9,650 nt of DNA from Cytophagales bacterium. GTDB taxonomy: Bacteria > Bacteroidota > Bacteroidia > Cytophagales > Cyclobacteriaceae. Below are positions 1 to 6,735 of the stretch, piece after piece. Each line of letters opens with the position of its first letter. Position 1 is the stretch's first letter. Made by a program: the position numbers and the translations under genes. The stretch is taken from positions 1 through 9,650 of the forward strand of contig DNTA01000241.1 of the NCBI GenBank assembly GCA_003500135.1, given 5' to 3'. Under the pieces are notes generated by a model that ran no database searches, was not told where the DNA came from, and was given only the letters and a program-made list of their open reading frames with translations.

Positions 1-687
1 GTCCTAACAAGTCTAAATGCTAATAAATTACTAAAAGACACTATTCTTCGAAAAGGATTGAATACCTGGGAGTTGGATTTCGAATATGTGGAAATTCTCT
101 ACAAAGCCATAATTGAGCATCCATTATACAGACAGTACATGTCCTCAGAAACCTCAAATTTACAAGAGGATAAGATGTTTATAGCGGATCTTTTTTCTGA
201 AGTCATCGCTCCCAACGAAAAGCTATATGAGTACTTTGAAGATAAAAAGCTCACCTGGACAGACGATTATGCTGTAGTGAATACTTTTATCGTTAAACGG
301 ATCAAAAAATACAAGGAAAATAAATCTGAGCGTTATTTCCTTCCAGACCTTTTTAAAGACAAGGAAGACCACGATTTTGGTATTCAACTTTTGGAAAAAA
401 CCGTATTAAACGAGTCTTTACTCTATGGTGAAGTTGCTAAACGAACTAAGAACTGGGATGCAGACAGACTGGCATTGATTGATGGAATTCTTCTTAAAAT
501 GGCAATATGCGAGCTGCAGAATTTTCCTTCGATCCCTGTTAAGGTAACCATCAATGAATATCTTGAAATCGCAAAGGAGTACTCTACGCCTAAAAGTAGT
601 AACTTTATTAATGGTATTTTGGATAAGACGGTTAAGGAATACAAATCTGAAAATTTGTATCCAAAATCAGGAAGAGGCTTAATGTAA
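1..687 (+). CDS. nusB: Transcription antitermination factor NusB, 5'-truncated by the window edge
   Basis: NusB binds boxA RNA together with NusE (ribosomal protein S10) and helps RNA polymerase read through rRNA operons. The reading frame is already open at base 1, so the TTG at 58 is not the real start; 228 codons are present. The C-terminal part carries the NusB core: the helix around DRLALIDGILLKMAICEL, then IPVKVTINEYLEIAKEYS and SSNFINGILDK, which match the conserved 'INE..ELAK' and 'FVNGVLD' positions of the family. Flavobacterial NusB proteins are typically about 300 residues, with a long poorly conserved N-terminal half, so roughly 70-90 residues are missing to the left. The DUF1573 and yajC genes follow on the same strand after a 133-base gap, a neighbourhood common in Flavobacteriia. 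The family is clear; the 5' end cannot be placed. Confidence 0.93.
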   Translation, partial: VLTSLNANKLLKDTILRKGLNTWELDFEYVEILYKAIIEHPLYRQYMSSETSNLQEDKMFIADLFSEVIAPNEKLYEYFEDKKLTWTDDYAVVNTFIVKRIKKYKENKSERYFLPDLFKDKEDHDFGIQLLEKTVLNESLLYGEVAKRTKNWDADRLALIDGILLKMAICELQNFPSIPVKVTINEYLEIAKEYSTPKSSNFINGILDKTVKEYKSENLYPKSGRGLM

Positions 688-820
688 ATGAACTGAAAAT
701 AAGGCCTAAATTAGTGATGGTCAGGGTTGTTAACTTAAAACAAAAAGTTTTTAATCCCTAAAATTATTACTACTTTTAAACCATAAAACGAAATCTACTT
801 ATTAATTAAACACAGTAACG

Positions 821-1387
821 ATGAAAAAAGTTATTTTAGGACTTAGCGTCTTATGTATGATTGGCATGACATCCTGCAAGGATAATGCGGCCAGTAAAGT
901 AAAATCAGAAAATGTGGCGATTGCCGCTGAAAGAGATGCAAATGCAGGAAATTTTCCCAGCATCGCATTTAATAAAGAGGTGCATGATTTTGGAATCATC
1001 GAAAATGGTACACCGGTAGAAACAACATTTGAGTATACCAATACAGGCAATTCAATGTTGGTGGTAAGTAATATCAAAAGTACCTGTGGTTGCACAGTTC
1101 CTTCAAACTGGACGCGAGAGGTAGCTCCTGGAGAGACTGGAACTTTTACTGTGAAATTCAATGGAAAAGGTAATGGTAATAAGGTGTCAAAAACAGTTAC
1201 CTTAACTACCAATACTGAAAAGGGTAAAGAGGCTGTAAAGATTACTGCGTTTGTTGAAAAAGATCCGAATGCTGCAACAAAGGCAACACCGGCCAATACA
1301 GGCGCTTCTACGAGTGCCGTGCAAGGAGGGCCAGTCATCCAAACAACAAGTACTCAACCAGGACACGAAGGTCATAACCATAATTAA
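821..1387 (+). CDS. DUF1573 lipoprotein with His-rich tail
   Basis: The 188-residue protein has a lipoprotein signal peptide: MKK, a hydrophobic stretch at 4-16, and a lipobox MTSC with the acylated Cys at 19. A DUF1573 domain follows at about 47-146: an Ig/ASPM-like beta fold beginning FNKEVHDFG, with the family hallmark STCGC (Cys89 and Cys91), then VAPGETGTFTVKF and a TLTTNT strand. The last 40 residues are low-complexity Ala/Thr/Ser/Gln and end in GHEGHNHN. The domain is widespread in Bacteroidota but its biochemical role is not established. The CGC pair could be redox-active or bind metal, which is inference. The start is the ATG at 821, which gives a complete signal peptide; the leader is AT-rich with no Shine-Dalgarno sequence. 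yajC begins 3 bases after the stop, so the two are almost certainly cotranscribed. Confidence 0.9.
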   Translation: MKKVILGLSVLCMIGMTSCKDNAASKVKSENVAIAAERDANAGNFPSIAFNKEVHDFGIIENGTPVETTFEYTNTGNSMLVVSNIKSTCGCTVPSNWTREVAPGETGTFTVKFNGKGNGNKVSKTVTLTTNTEKGKEAVKITAFVEKDPNAATKATPANTGASTSAVQGGPVIQTTSTQPGHEGHNHN

Positions 1388-1390
1388 TTC

Positions 1391-1684
1391 ATGGATCAAC
1401 TCAATACGTTCTTACCTTTTATAGCGATGTTTGCGGTGGTGTATTTTTTTATGATCGCACCCCAAATGAAAAGGGCAAAACAGGAAAAAAAGTTTGCTGC
1501 CGAGTTAAAAAAAGGTGACCGGATCATTACCAAAAGTGGTATGCATGGCAAGGTCATGGATCTGAATGATAAAGATAATAGCTGTGTGATCGAAACCATG
1601 GCGGGGAAGATCAAATTTGATCGGTCTGCCATATCCATGGAAATGAGTAAAAAGCTCAATGCACCGGTACCAGCAAAAAAATAA
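1391..1684 (+). CDS. yajC: Preprotein translocase accessory subunit YajC
   Basis: YajC is the small accessory membrane protein of the SecDF-YajC complex, which assists Sec-dependent export. The 97-residue product has the expected build: a single N-terminal membrane helix at about 7-24 (LPFIAMFAVVYFFMIAP), the conserved basic PQMKRAKQEKK just after it, and a small soluble domain with LKKGDRIITKSGMHGKV followed by a beta-rich stretch. In the family this pattern reads 'GD.V.T.gGi.G.V'. Length and motif order are normal. The start ATG lies 3 bases after the DUF1573 stop, so the two are probably translationally coupled. A strong hairpin terminator follows within 10 bases of the stop, so the transcription unit ends here. 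YbbR and coaE genes often follow in other flavobacteria but do not here. Confidence 0.95.
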   Translation: MDQLNTFLPFIAMFAVVYFFMIAPQMKRAKQEKKFAAELKKGDRIITKSGMHGKVMDLNDKDNSCVIETMAGKIKFDRSAISMEMSKKLNAPVPAKK

Positions 1685-1686
1685 GT

Positions 1687-1711
1687 AAAGCCGCTTTCGA
1701 GCGGCTTTTTT
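1687..1711. terminator. Bidirectional intrinsic terminator between yajC and the DUF1801 gene
   Basis: A 9-bp perfect stem, AAAGCCGCT (1687-1695) with AGCGGCTTT (1700-1708), closes a TTCG tetraloop (1696-1699). On the plus strand it runs into six T (1706-1711). On the minus strand an A/T-rich run at 1675-1689 gives a T-rich tail. It sits between convergent genes, and its plus-strand T-tract overlaps the stop codon (1710-1712) of the minus-strand gene, so it can serve both. Confidence 0.9.
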
Positions 1712-2309
1712 ATGACCTGTATTTCTCGTTGAGGCCTACTCCTGCCATAATCATTGGGACAATTTTATTTAACCTGGTTTGTTTTGTTTGATCTCGTTTG
1801 GCGCTATCAATATATTCACAATACTCTTTTTGTTTAAATGGACTCAGATCAATAAACCTTGTTTTAAAGCCTTGGTCCGAGTTGAGCATATCATTCAGAA
1901 GTTCAGGAACCTGCAATTGATCGGTTCCCTGATTTTTTATTGTTAGTCTCTTTCCCTGTTTTTCAAGATCAATCGCTTCGGACACATAAAATTCCACTAG
2001 GGCCTTGTCTGGAATGTCAATAGTTGTAAAGCGCATTTGACGCAGGGCTTTTGTTTTTTCTTTCTGAGCATTGATTAGTACCCTAGCCGGGTCAGACAAA
2101 AAAACACCATTGTAGAACCAAATTCCATAGTGCCATTTAAAGGCTCCAAGGCCAATAACATTTTTTTGATTCAGTGTATATACTGGCATATTCCATTTGA
2201 TGGTTGGTACCATTTCAGTTCTTTCCAGAATAGCAGCAATGAGAGATAAACCTTCGGACCATTGAGGATATTGATCGATGTATTCTTCAACCGTACTTAT
2301 GTCACTCAT
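1710..2309 (-). CDS. DUF1801 / YdeI-OmdA family protein
   Basis: The 199-residue soluble protein has two recognisable parts. Residues about 17-112 fit DUF1801 (YdhG/frataxin-like fold): a start around PQWSEGLSLIAAIL, the conserved IKWNMPVYTLNQKNVIGLGAFKWHYGIWF and LRQMRFTTI. Residues about 134-195 fit the OmdA/YdeI C-terminal domain (bacteriocin-protection or OmpD-associated family): VPELLNDML, FIDLSPFKQKEYCEYI and the typical DSAKRDQTKQTRLNKIVPMI. The combination is common in Bacteroidota, but its molecular function is unknown and the 'bacteriocin protection' name should not be taken literally. It has no signal peptide and is likely cytoplasmic. Its ATG (2307-2309) shares one base with the TAA of pepT, reading TAATG, so it is the second gene of a coupled pair with pepT. 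Confidence 0.85.
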   Translation of the reverse strand: MSDISTVEEYIDQYPQWSEGLSLIAAILERTEMVPTIKWNMPVYTLNQKNVIGLGAFKWHYGIWFYNGVFLSDPARVLINAQKEKTKALRQMRFTTIDIPDKALVEFYVSEAIDLEKQGKRLTIKNQGTDQLQVPELLNDMLNSDQGFKTRFIDLSPFKQKEYCEYIDSAKRDQTKQTRLNKIVPMIMAGVGLNEKYRS

Positions 2310-3544
2310 TACGCTTGATATTTCTCTGCTGTTATTTCAGCGATCTTACATATGACCTCTGTTGCTTTGACCATGCTTTCGACTGGAACATATTCGTATC
2401 GACCATGGAAATTGTGACCTCCTGCGAAAATGTTGGGGCAGGGAAGGCCCATGTAAGAAAGTTGAGAACCGTCTGTTCCTCCTCGTATGGGCTTAATAAT
2501 GGGATGTATCCCCAGAGACTTCATGGCTTCTTCGGCAATATCTACAATATGGATTACTGGTTCTACCATTTCCTTCATATTGTAGTACTGGTCTTTTATC
2601 TCAACAGAATAGAGATCAGAGGCATATTTAGAGTTTAATTCATCGGCCAGAATTCTAAAAAGCCTTTTTCTGGATTCAAACTTTTGTTTGTCATGATCTC
2701 TTATGATATAATGTAATGTGGTTTCTTCAACTTTTCCTTCGGTAGCATTCAGGTGGAAAAAGCCTTCGTATCCATCTGTTTTTTCGGGAACTTCCTGTGA
2801 TGGTAGTCCCTGGATGAATTCACAGGCATAATACATGGAATTGATCATCTTTCCTTTAGCGTATCCCGGATGTACAATTTTACCCTTTATTTTAACAGTG
2901 GCTGCTGCAGCGTTAAAGTTCTCGTATTCCAATTCTCCTATCTGGCTTCCGTCCATAGTATAGGCCCACTCAGCATTAAACTTTTGCACATCAAATTTAT
3001 GTGCGCCACGACCAATCTCTTCATCCGGTGTAAACCCCACTCTTATAGGGCCGTGTTTTATTTCGGGGTGCTTGATGAGAAATTCCATTGCCGAAACAAT
3101 TTCTGTGATGCCTGCCTTGTCATCAGCACCGAGTAGCGTGGTGCCATCTGTAGTGATGAGCGTTTGTCCTTTGTAGAGTAACAGGTCTTCAAAATAACTT
3201 GGCGAAAGAATAATATTCTCCTTTTTATTGAGGACGATATCGCCACCATCATAATTACTTATGATCTGGGGTTGTACATTTTTCCCGCTAAAATCGGGAG
3301 AGGTGTCAAAATGCGCTATAAAACCTATAACAGGAACATGATAGTCAACGTTAGAAGGAAGAGTGGCCATGATGTACGCATTTTCGTCAATACTCACATC
3401 CTCCATGCCAATTTGTTTAAGCTCTTCGTAAAGTTTGTTAGCTAAATCCCACTGTTTTTTTGTGCTGGGTGTACTGCTGGATTTTGAATCTGATTCTGTG
3501 TCAATAGTAACATAGCTTATAAAGCGATCGATAATGTGTTGCAT
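2309..3544 (-). CDS. pepT: Peptidase T (tripeptide aminopeptidase, M20 zinc family)
   Basis: The 411-residue product is a cytoplasmic aminopeptidase that removes the N-terminal residue of tripeptides, using two zinc ions. All expected metal and catalytic residues are visible by comparison with E. coli PepT: His78 and Asp80 in [14 protein letters not shown]; the bridging Asp141 in LGADDKAG; the catalytic Glu175 and metal ligand Glu176 in [12 protein letters not shown]; Asp198 in [14 protein letters not shown]; and His380 in [13 protein letters not shown]. The dimerisation/lid domain lies at about 208-325 ([19 protein letters not shown]). RGGTDGS near 354-360 is also family-typical. Length matches the family (about 408-411). 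The start ATG at 3542-3544 gives the usual short N-terminus [18 protein letters not shown]. The downstream DUF1801 gene overlaps by one base, so the two probably form an operon. Confidence 0.97.
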   Translation of the reverse strand: MQHIIDRFISYVTIDTESDSKSSSTPSTKKQWDLANKLYEELKQIGMEDVSIDENAYIMATLPSNVDYHVPVIGFIAHFDTSPDFSGKNVQPQIISNYDGGDIVLNKKENIILSPSYFEDLLLYKGQTLITTDGTTLLGADDKAGITEIVSAMEFLIKHPEIKHGPIRVGFTPDEEIGRGAHKFDVQKFNAEWAYTMDGSQIGELEYENFNAAAATVKIKGKIVHPGYAKGKMINSMYYACEFIQGLPSQEVPEKTDGYEGFFHLNATEGKVEETTLHYIIRDHDKQKFESRKRLFRILADELNSKYASDLYSVEIKDQYYNMKEMVEPVIHIVDIAEEAMKSLGIHPIIKPIRGGTDGSQLSYMGLPCPNIFAGGHNFHGRYEYVPVESMVKATEVICKIAEITAEKYQA

Positions 3545-3557
3545 TTTTTGTTTTTTT

Positions 3558-3565
3558 CAAAGTTA
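3558..3565 (-). promoter_or_regulatory. Candidate -7 promoter element for pepT
   Basis: Read on the minus strand the bases are TAACTTTG, a perfect match to the Bacteroidota -7 consensus TAnnTTTG. It sits 13 bases before the pepT ATG, which would leave a very short leader. I see no clear -33 TTG at 17-23 bases upstream, so support rests on one element and its position. Confidence 0.35.
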
Positions 3566-3647
3566 AAAATTGGAATGTTACTTTAATTCATTGAAAGCGA
3601 TTATTGTGCATACATTTTCTATTTTTAGGATTGAATTTGCTCTGTAA

Positions 3648-3662
3648 ACTCTTGACAAGAGT
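3648..3662. promoter_or_regulatory. Perfect inverted repeat upstream of the ion-channel gene
   Basis: ACTCTTG (3648-3654), a single A, then CAAGAGT (3656-3662) form a perfect 7-bp inverted repeat with a one-base centre. It lies 27 bases before the channel ATG. Its odd-length symmetry and location between the pepT and channel starts suit a binding site for a dimeric regulator, but no regulator is encoded nearby and a site this small can occur by chance. Confidence 0.3.
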
Positions 3663-3689
3663 CTTTGCCTTCATAAATGAACTGCGATT

Positions 3690-4373
3690 ATGAATAACCT
3701 TATCCTGAAATTATACCCTCAGAGATTCCTACTTTTATTGATCATTCTGTTATTAATTCTATTTGGGTCTCTCGTTTTCCCGAGAAACTGGTTTGAGGAT
3801 CTCATTTCACCCATTCTCCTAATAATTAATCTCATGGCGGGAATCATTCTTACTTATAAAAAGCCCAGACTCATGAGATTTCTAATTGGTTTGGTGGCTT
3901 TAAATGTGCTTATTCTTTTCAGTGACACAGTGAATTATAATTTAGGCATTAATATTAAGGTTGTTAAACTTGTTTCATATTTTATTTTCTATGGGATTGT
4001 GACCTTTGAAATTATTCAACAGGTGGCCAATGCTCGTATGGTTGAAAAAAATGTGATCATCGGATTGATTTGTGGTTATTTGGCTCTTGGACTCCTGTCC
4101 TTCTTTTTATTTTTCGTGATCGAGCTGGTAGAACCAAACTCCTTTAGTAGTATTGTATTTCAGGAGGTAGGGGACAATGAGTTGCCAACCCAACGCTTAC
4201 TATATTTCAGCTTTGTAACACTATTAACCATTGGGTATGGTGAGGTCGTCCCCGTTTCTGAAATTGCGCAAAAGGCTGCGATTCTTGTGGCTCTTATAGG
4301 TCAGTTCTATATTGTTATTCTTATGGCAATCGTTGTTGGCAAGTATATAAACCAATTTCAACACGATTCATAG
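3690..4373 (+). CDS. Six-helix potassium-channel-like protein with TIGYG filter
   Basis: The 227-residue membrane protein has about six hydrophobic helices: 12-30, 39-55, 61-79, 91-111, 121-146 and 192-219. Between the last two, a pore helix (RLLYFSFVTLL, about 169-179) leads into the selectivity filter Thr180-Ile-Gly-Tyr-Gly184, the K+ channel signature. Residues 170-220 fit the Ion_trans_2 pore-module family. The likely role is a K+-selective channel in the inner membrane. Helix 4 (91-111) lacks the regularly spaced Arg residues of a voltage sensor, and the protein ends a few residues after helix 6, so there is no RCK, cyclic-nucleotide or other gating domain. How it is gated is not apparent. 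The start is the ATG at 3690, giving a short N-terminus before helix 1. It is flanked by oppositely oriented genes and is probably monocistronic. Confidence 0.82.
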   Translation: MNNLILKLYPQRFLLLLIILLLILFGSLVFPRNWFEDLISPILLIINLMAGIILTYKKPRLMRFLIGLVALNVLILFSDTVNYNLGINIKVVKLVSYFIFYGIVTFEIIQQVANARMVEKNVIIGLICGYLALGLLSFFLFFVIELVEPNSFSSIVFQEVGDNELPTQRLLYFSFVTLLTIGYGEVVPVSEIAQKAAILVALIGQFYIVILMAIVVGKYINQFQHDS

Positions 4374-4375
4374 CT

Positions 4376-4402
4376 AAAAAACCTCCCTGTTTGGGGAGGC
4401 TT
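4376..4402. terminator. Bidirectional terminator between the channel gene and the first Usp gene
   Basis: CCTCCC (4382-4387) pairs with GGGAGG (4394-4399) around a six-base loop. On the minus strand the stem is followed directly by six T (complement of the A-run 4376-4381), a strong intrinsic terminator for the Usp gene ending at 4430. On the plus strand the tail CTTCTATC is weaker, but the hairpin lies within 10 bases of the channel stop codon, so it probably also ends that transcript. Confidence 0.85.
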
Positions 4403-4429
4403 CTATCGTATAATTTTTTAAACTTAATT

Positions 4430-5260
4430 CTATTGTTTAAAAGCAATGACAGGTCTTTTGGCATGATTGACAACATCCTCGGTAATACTACCTCCAAAGA
4501 ATAAATTCAAACCGGTTCTTCCGTGTGAAATGACTGCAATGGCATCCGCATTGGTTTTAACGGCATATTTCAGTACTCCATCCTCAACTGAGTAATCTGA
4601 AACGTACTTGATATGACCTCTCCACTCCGGGTGGCCTGTAAGTTCTAGAAACGCATCTCGACGTTCTTCAATTTCTTCCGTACTCAAAAATCCAATGTTT
4701 GGAAGGTTCACATGTAAAAATGTAACCTCACAACCAAGACTTTGCAGGAGGTTTACTGCATTTTTGGAGGCGGCCACGTTATCCTCTTCAAAATCGGTAG
4801 CTAAAACCACATTCTTGAAATCGGTGTGGTCTAGTTCCTCTTTAACTACCAAAACGGGAATGTCACTATGTCTTACAACTTTTTCCGTATTTGAACCTGT
4901 AAACACACCGTCGTGATCACTGTGCCCTTTGGAACCCATAACAATCAGGTCTGCGTTAATTGATTTGGCCACTTCATCCACTTCTTTTAAAACCTTGTGG
5001 TGTTTAATGACAGGAGTAACTGTAAGTCCTTCCAGGTAGTCCTTATCAAGAAATTTCTTGAATTCTTTATCAGCCAACATCAGCATAAAAGCTGTTTCTT
5101 CATTTTTTTCATTGGAAGAAGATGAGAAAATAGATTCGGAGAGCTCAAGCATGTGCATGACTGTTAATTCAGCCCCATGCTTGCGTGCCAAAGAGGCCGC
5201 AGTTTTAAGAGCATATTCCGAATACTTTGAAAAATCAACTGGTATAATGATTCTTTTCAT
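4430..5260 (-). CDS. Tandem universal stress protein (UspA family), first of three
   Basis: The 276-residue protein consists of two Usp domains, about 1-140 and 148-276. Domain 1 starts MKRIIIPVDFSKYSEYAL, the family's first strand and helix, and has a full nucleotide-binding motif G-2x-G-9x-G-S: Gly109, Gly112, Gly122, Ser123 (VMGSKGHS..TGSNTEKVV). Domain 2 restarts at NVVLATDFEEDNVAASKNA and ends with SHGRTGLNLFFGGSITEDVV. There the first Gly of the motif is Ile244, while Gly247, Gly257 and Ser258 remain. Usp proteins bind ATP or AMP and accumulate in stress and growth arrest; specific partners cannot be read from sequence. It is cytoplasmic, with no signal peptide. The start is the ATG at 5258-5260. 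It converges on the channel gene and shares a terminator hairpin with it. A second Usp gene lies 312 bases upstream on the same strand. Confidence 0.93.
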   Translation of the reverse strand: MKRIIIPVDFSKYSEYALKTAASLARKHGAELTVMHMLELSESIFSSSSNEKNEETAFMLMLADKEFKKFLDKDYLEGLTVTPVIKHHKVLKEVDEVAKSINADLIVMGSKGHSDHDGVFTGSNTEKVVRHSDIPVLVVKEELDHTDFKNVVLATDFEEDNVAASKNAVNLLQSLGCEVTFLHVNLPNIGFLSTEEIEERRDAFLELTGHPEWRGHIKYVSDYSVEDGVLKYAVKTNADAIAVISHGRTGLNLFFGGSITEDVVNHAKRPVIAFKQ

Positions 5261-5572
5261 GATAGTAGGTTTTTATTACATTCTGAAAATTAGGGATTTT
5301 TATTAAGATAAATACTGATATTTAGCATAAAATATGCTTTTCTTTCACTTTGTCTGTGCCTGACTGTTCAAAGAAACTCTATACCTTCAACTGGCTGGAA
5401 ATAATAATTAATCCTGTTAGAGCAGCGAATAGTAAAACGGAAATAGAATTCCGGTGACCTCAAAGCATTCTCTTCGTTAGGGTTATAAGTGCGTTAAAGA
5501 CTCCATTTTGTTAGATGATAACTGTTTCTTGTGACTCCTAAAGGCATTAGTTGCCGAGATAAACCTGTCTGG
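5261..5572. other. 312-base intergenic region between two Usp genes
   Basis: I see no gene, RNA gene or convincing promoter here on either strand. It contains a small inverted repeat, AGCATA (5324-5329), AAA, TATGCT (5333-5338), about 65 bases before the 4430-5260 Usp start. A 4-bp-arm hairpin (GGCA 5543-5546, TGCC 5552-5555) lies after the upstream Usp gene and lacks a T-tract. With no clear terminator between the two Usp genes, readthrough from the upstream one is possible, but the long gap suggests that the downstream gene has its own promoter. Confidence 0.5.
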
Positions 5573-6367
5573 CTAATCGTGAATTACCATGATTGGAACG
5601 GGGCTGTTAAAGGTTTGTTTTAAAGTGACGCTGCCACTAAAGAAACGGTCAATAACATTTTTTTTAGTTCGCAATAAACACAAAAGGTCAGTGTCATTGT
5701 TTTGAATATGAACATTTAAATGTTGATTCAAGTCGCCATCCCCGTTTTTATGAGTGAATTTAGGGCTTAAGTCTGTTAATGAGGGATAGCGCTGGTCCAG
5801 ATCAATGGGTCCGTTCTTAGAAAAGTGTAAAATCTCTAATTCTGACTGATGTGCAGAAACCAATTTGTGGATTGGAGCTAGCGAATTTTCGTTAGTGATT
5901 TTAGTATCGCCTACAGCAAATACTACTTTGTCGAGCGACTTAAATTTATAGTCAAGAGGCACAACAATAACAGGGGCGGACGTTTTCGATATAACACCTC
6001 CCGCAACGCTTCCCATAAACACTTCTTTGAGACCACTAACACCTTTAGTACCCATTACGATGAGGTCGTAATTTCCCGAGTCTCCCAGGTCTGAGATACG
6101 TGAAACGGCATAATTCTTCACTAGTTTTGTCTTAAATACTACATTGGAAGTTTTGCTTTCCATCTCTTTGATCACCGATGAAATCTGATCTTCGGCATTG
6201 CGAATTAAAATTCCATCAATAGACTTCATCATGAGTGCCGTTGACTGAGCACCGTATACATGAACTAAAGTAATCTCCAGCATCGAATCTTTAAAAAGGT
6301 CTGTTGCATACTGAAGGGCATTTAGTGATGTGTCAGAAAAATCAATTGGGACGAGAATTTTAATCAT
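5573..6367 (-). CDS. Tandem universal stress protein with degenerate second domain
   Basis: With the ATG at 6365-6367 as start, the product has 264 residues and begins MIKILVPIDFSDTSLNAL, the usual Usp N-terminus. A TTG two codons upstream (6371-6373) is possible but adds only MI. Domain 1 (about 1-138) has the complete ATP motif G-2x-G-9x-G-S: Gly106, Gly109, Gly119, Ser120 (VMGTKGVSGLKEVFMGSVAGG). Domain 2 (about 146-264) keeps the overall layout (LDKVVFAVGDTKITNENSL, then a closing VPIMVIHD). Its motif is LLRTKKNVIDRFFSGSVT: the first two glycines are gone and only the final Gly-Ser remains. Domain 2 is thus unlikely to bind nucleotide in the standard way and may serve in dimerisation; this is inference. 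It is divergent from the Usp-TPR gene across a long regulatory-looking gap. Confidence 0.9.
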   Translation of the reverse strand: MIKILVPIDFSDTSLNALQYATDLFKDSMLEITLVHVYGAQSTALMMKSIDGILIRNAEDQISSVIKEMESKTSNVVFKTKLVKNYAVSRISDLGDSGNYDLIVMGTKGVSGLKEVFMGSVAGGVISKTSAPVIVVPLDYKFKSLDKVVFAVGDTKITNENSLAPIHKLVSAHQSELEILHFSKNGPIDLDQRYPSLTDLSPKFTHKNGDGDLNQHLNVHIQNNDTDLLCLLRTKKNVIDRFFSGSVTLKQTFNSPVPIMVIHD

Positions 6368-6387
6368 AATCAAACGTTTTTAACAAT

Positions 6388-6419
6388 CAAACTTGTGTAA
6401 GAAAATTGCTTAACACCAA
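6388..6419 (-). promoter_or_regulatory. Candidate promoter for the Usp gene at 5573-6367
   Basis: On the minus strand, TTG (6417-6419) is followed after 21 bases by CAAGTTTG (6388-6395). This fits the Bacteroidota pattern TTG-N17-23-TAnnTTTG with one mismatch in the -7 box. It ends 20 bases before the ATG at 6367. Short AT-rich elements like this arise easily by chance, so the support is moderate at best. Confidence 0.3.
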
Positions 6420-6561
6420 AATTGTAAAGTGCACATTCATACATTATTGTAATTTACGAAATTTTTCCGATATCTTAAAAGAAAACATTTGCGTAATTCT
6501 ACTTTGGAAGTTAAGCATACAAGGATTTTGAACTTTAGGTACTTAGGTCCTTCAGCAAAGG

Positions 6562-6593
6562 AGTTCTGCCCTGGTACAACGTGGCAGAGAACT
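6562..6593 (+). repeat. Imperfect hairpin in the divergent Usp spacer
   Basis: AGTTCTGCC (6562-6570) pairs with GGCA-GA-GAACT (6583-6593) as a 9-bp stem with a 2-base bulge around a 12-base loop. A smaller dyad, TCCTT (6548-6552) / AAGGA (6558-6562), abuts and slightly overlaps it. No T-tract follows, so it is not a typical terminator. It could be a structured leader, a small RNA, a protein-binding dyad or chance. Confidence 0.35.
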
Positions 6594-6603
6594 GATATTA
6601 TTG

Positions 6604-6651
6604 TAAAGTTAAATTATGTTTTTTGAGGGATTTATCTTAACTTTATAAAGT
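6604..6651. promoter_or_regulatory. Inverted repeat and palindrome, possible operator/promoter for the Usp-TPR gene
   Basis: TAAAGTTAA (6604-6612) and its exact reverse complement TTAACTTTA (6637-6645) are separated by 24 bases. The right arm merges into a perfect 12-bp palindrome, ACTTTATAAAGT (6640-6651). The right arm also contains TAACTTTA (6638-6645), one mismatch from the -7 consensus TAnnTTTG, though no -33 TTG lies at the right distance. If it is used, the leader of the downstream gene would be about 80 bases. Confidence 0.3.
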
Positions 6652-6735
6652 CGTGTGAGTGCTGTGGTTTGTGTGAAAAAGTTCATCATATGAACCATCA
6701 TCACGAGGACGACGGAACAGAAAATTTCAATCTCA

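Larger units (their letters stand above)
6368..6735. other. 368-base divergent intergenic region, rich in repeats and dyads
   Basis: This AT-rich spacer separates two divergently read Usp genes, so it should hold two promoters. It contains: ATTGTAAAGT twice (6421-6430 and 6600-6609), with ATTGTAA also at 6446-6452; a one-base-centre inverted repeat GTAA-T-TTAC (6449-6457); a hairpin at 6562-6593; a 9-bp inverted repeat TAAAGTTAA (6604-6612) / TTAACTTTA (6637-6645); and a 12-bp palindrome at 6640-6651. A 32-codon frame starts at 6690. A minus-strand promoter candidate is CAAGTTTG (6388-6395, one mismatch to TAnnTTTG) with TTG 21 bases upstream (6417-6419). Nothing here resembles a tRNA or a riboswitch that I recognise. 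Confidence 0.5.

Noticed and set aside
58..60. TTG at 58 as the start of nusB
   Set aside because: The frame is open back to base 1 and flavobacterial NusB has a longer N-terminus, so the gene is truncated by the window.
728..752. AT-rich dyad AACTT...AAGTT followed by Ts after nusB, as a terminator
   Set aside because: The stem is only 5 A/T-dominated base pairs with an 8-base loop; it is too weak to call an intrinsic terminator.
771..778. TACTTTTA as a -7 promoter box for the DUF1573 gene
   Set aside because: It matches TAnnTTTG except for the last base, but has only a TTT at the -33 distance and sits in an AT-rich spacer where such matches are common.
802..1338. Long minus-strand open frame opposite the DUF1573 gene
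   Set aside because: It is the antisense shadow of a well-supported lipoprotein gene and has no recognisable domain.
5543..5555. GGCA...TGCC hairpin after the Usp gene at 5573 as a terminator
   Set aside because: It has only 4-bp arms and no T-tract follows on the minus strand.
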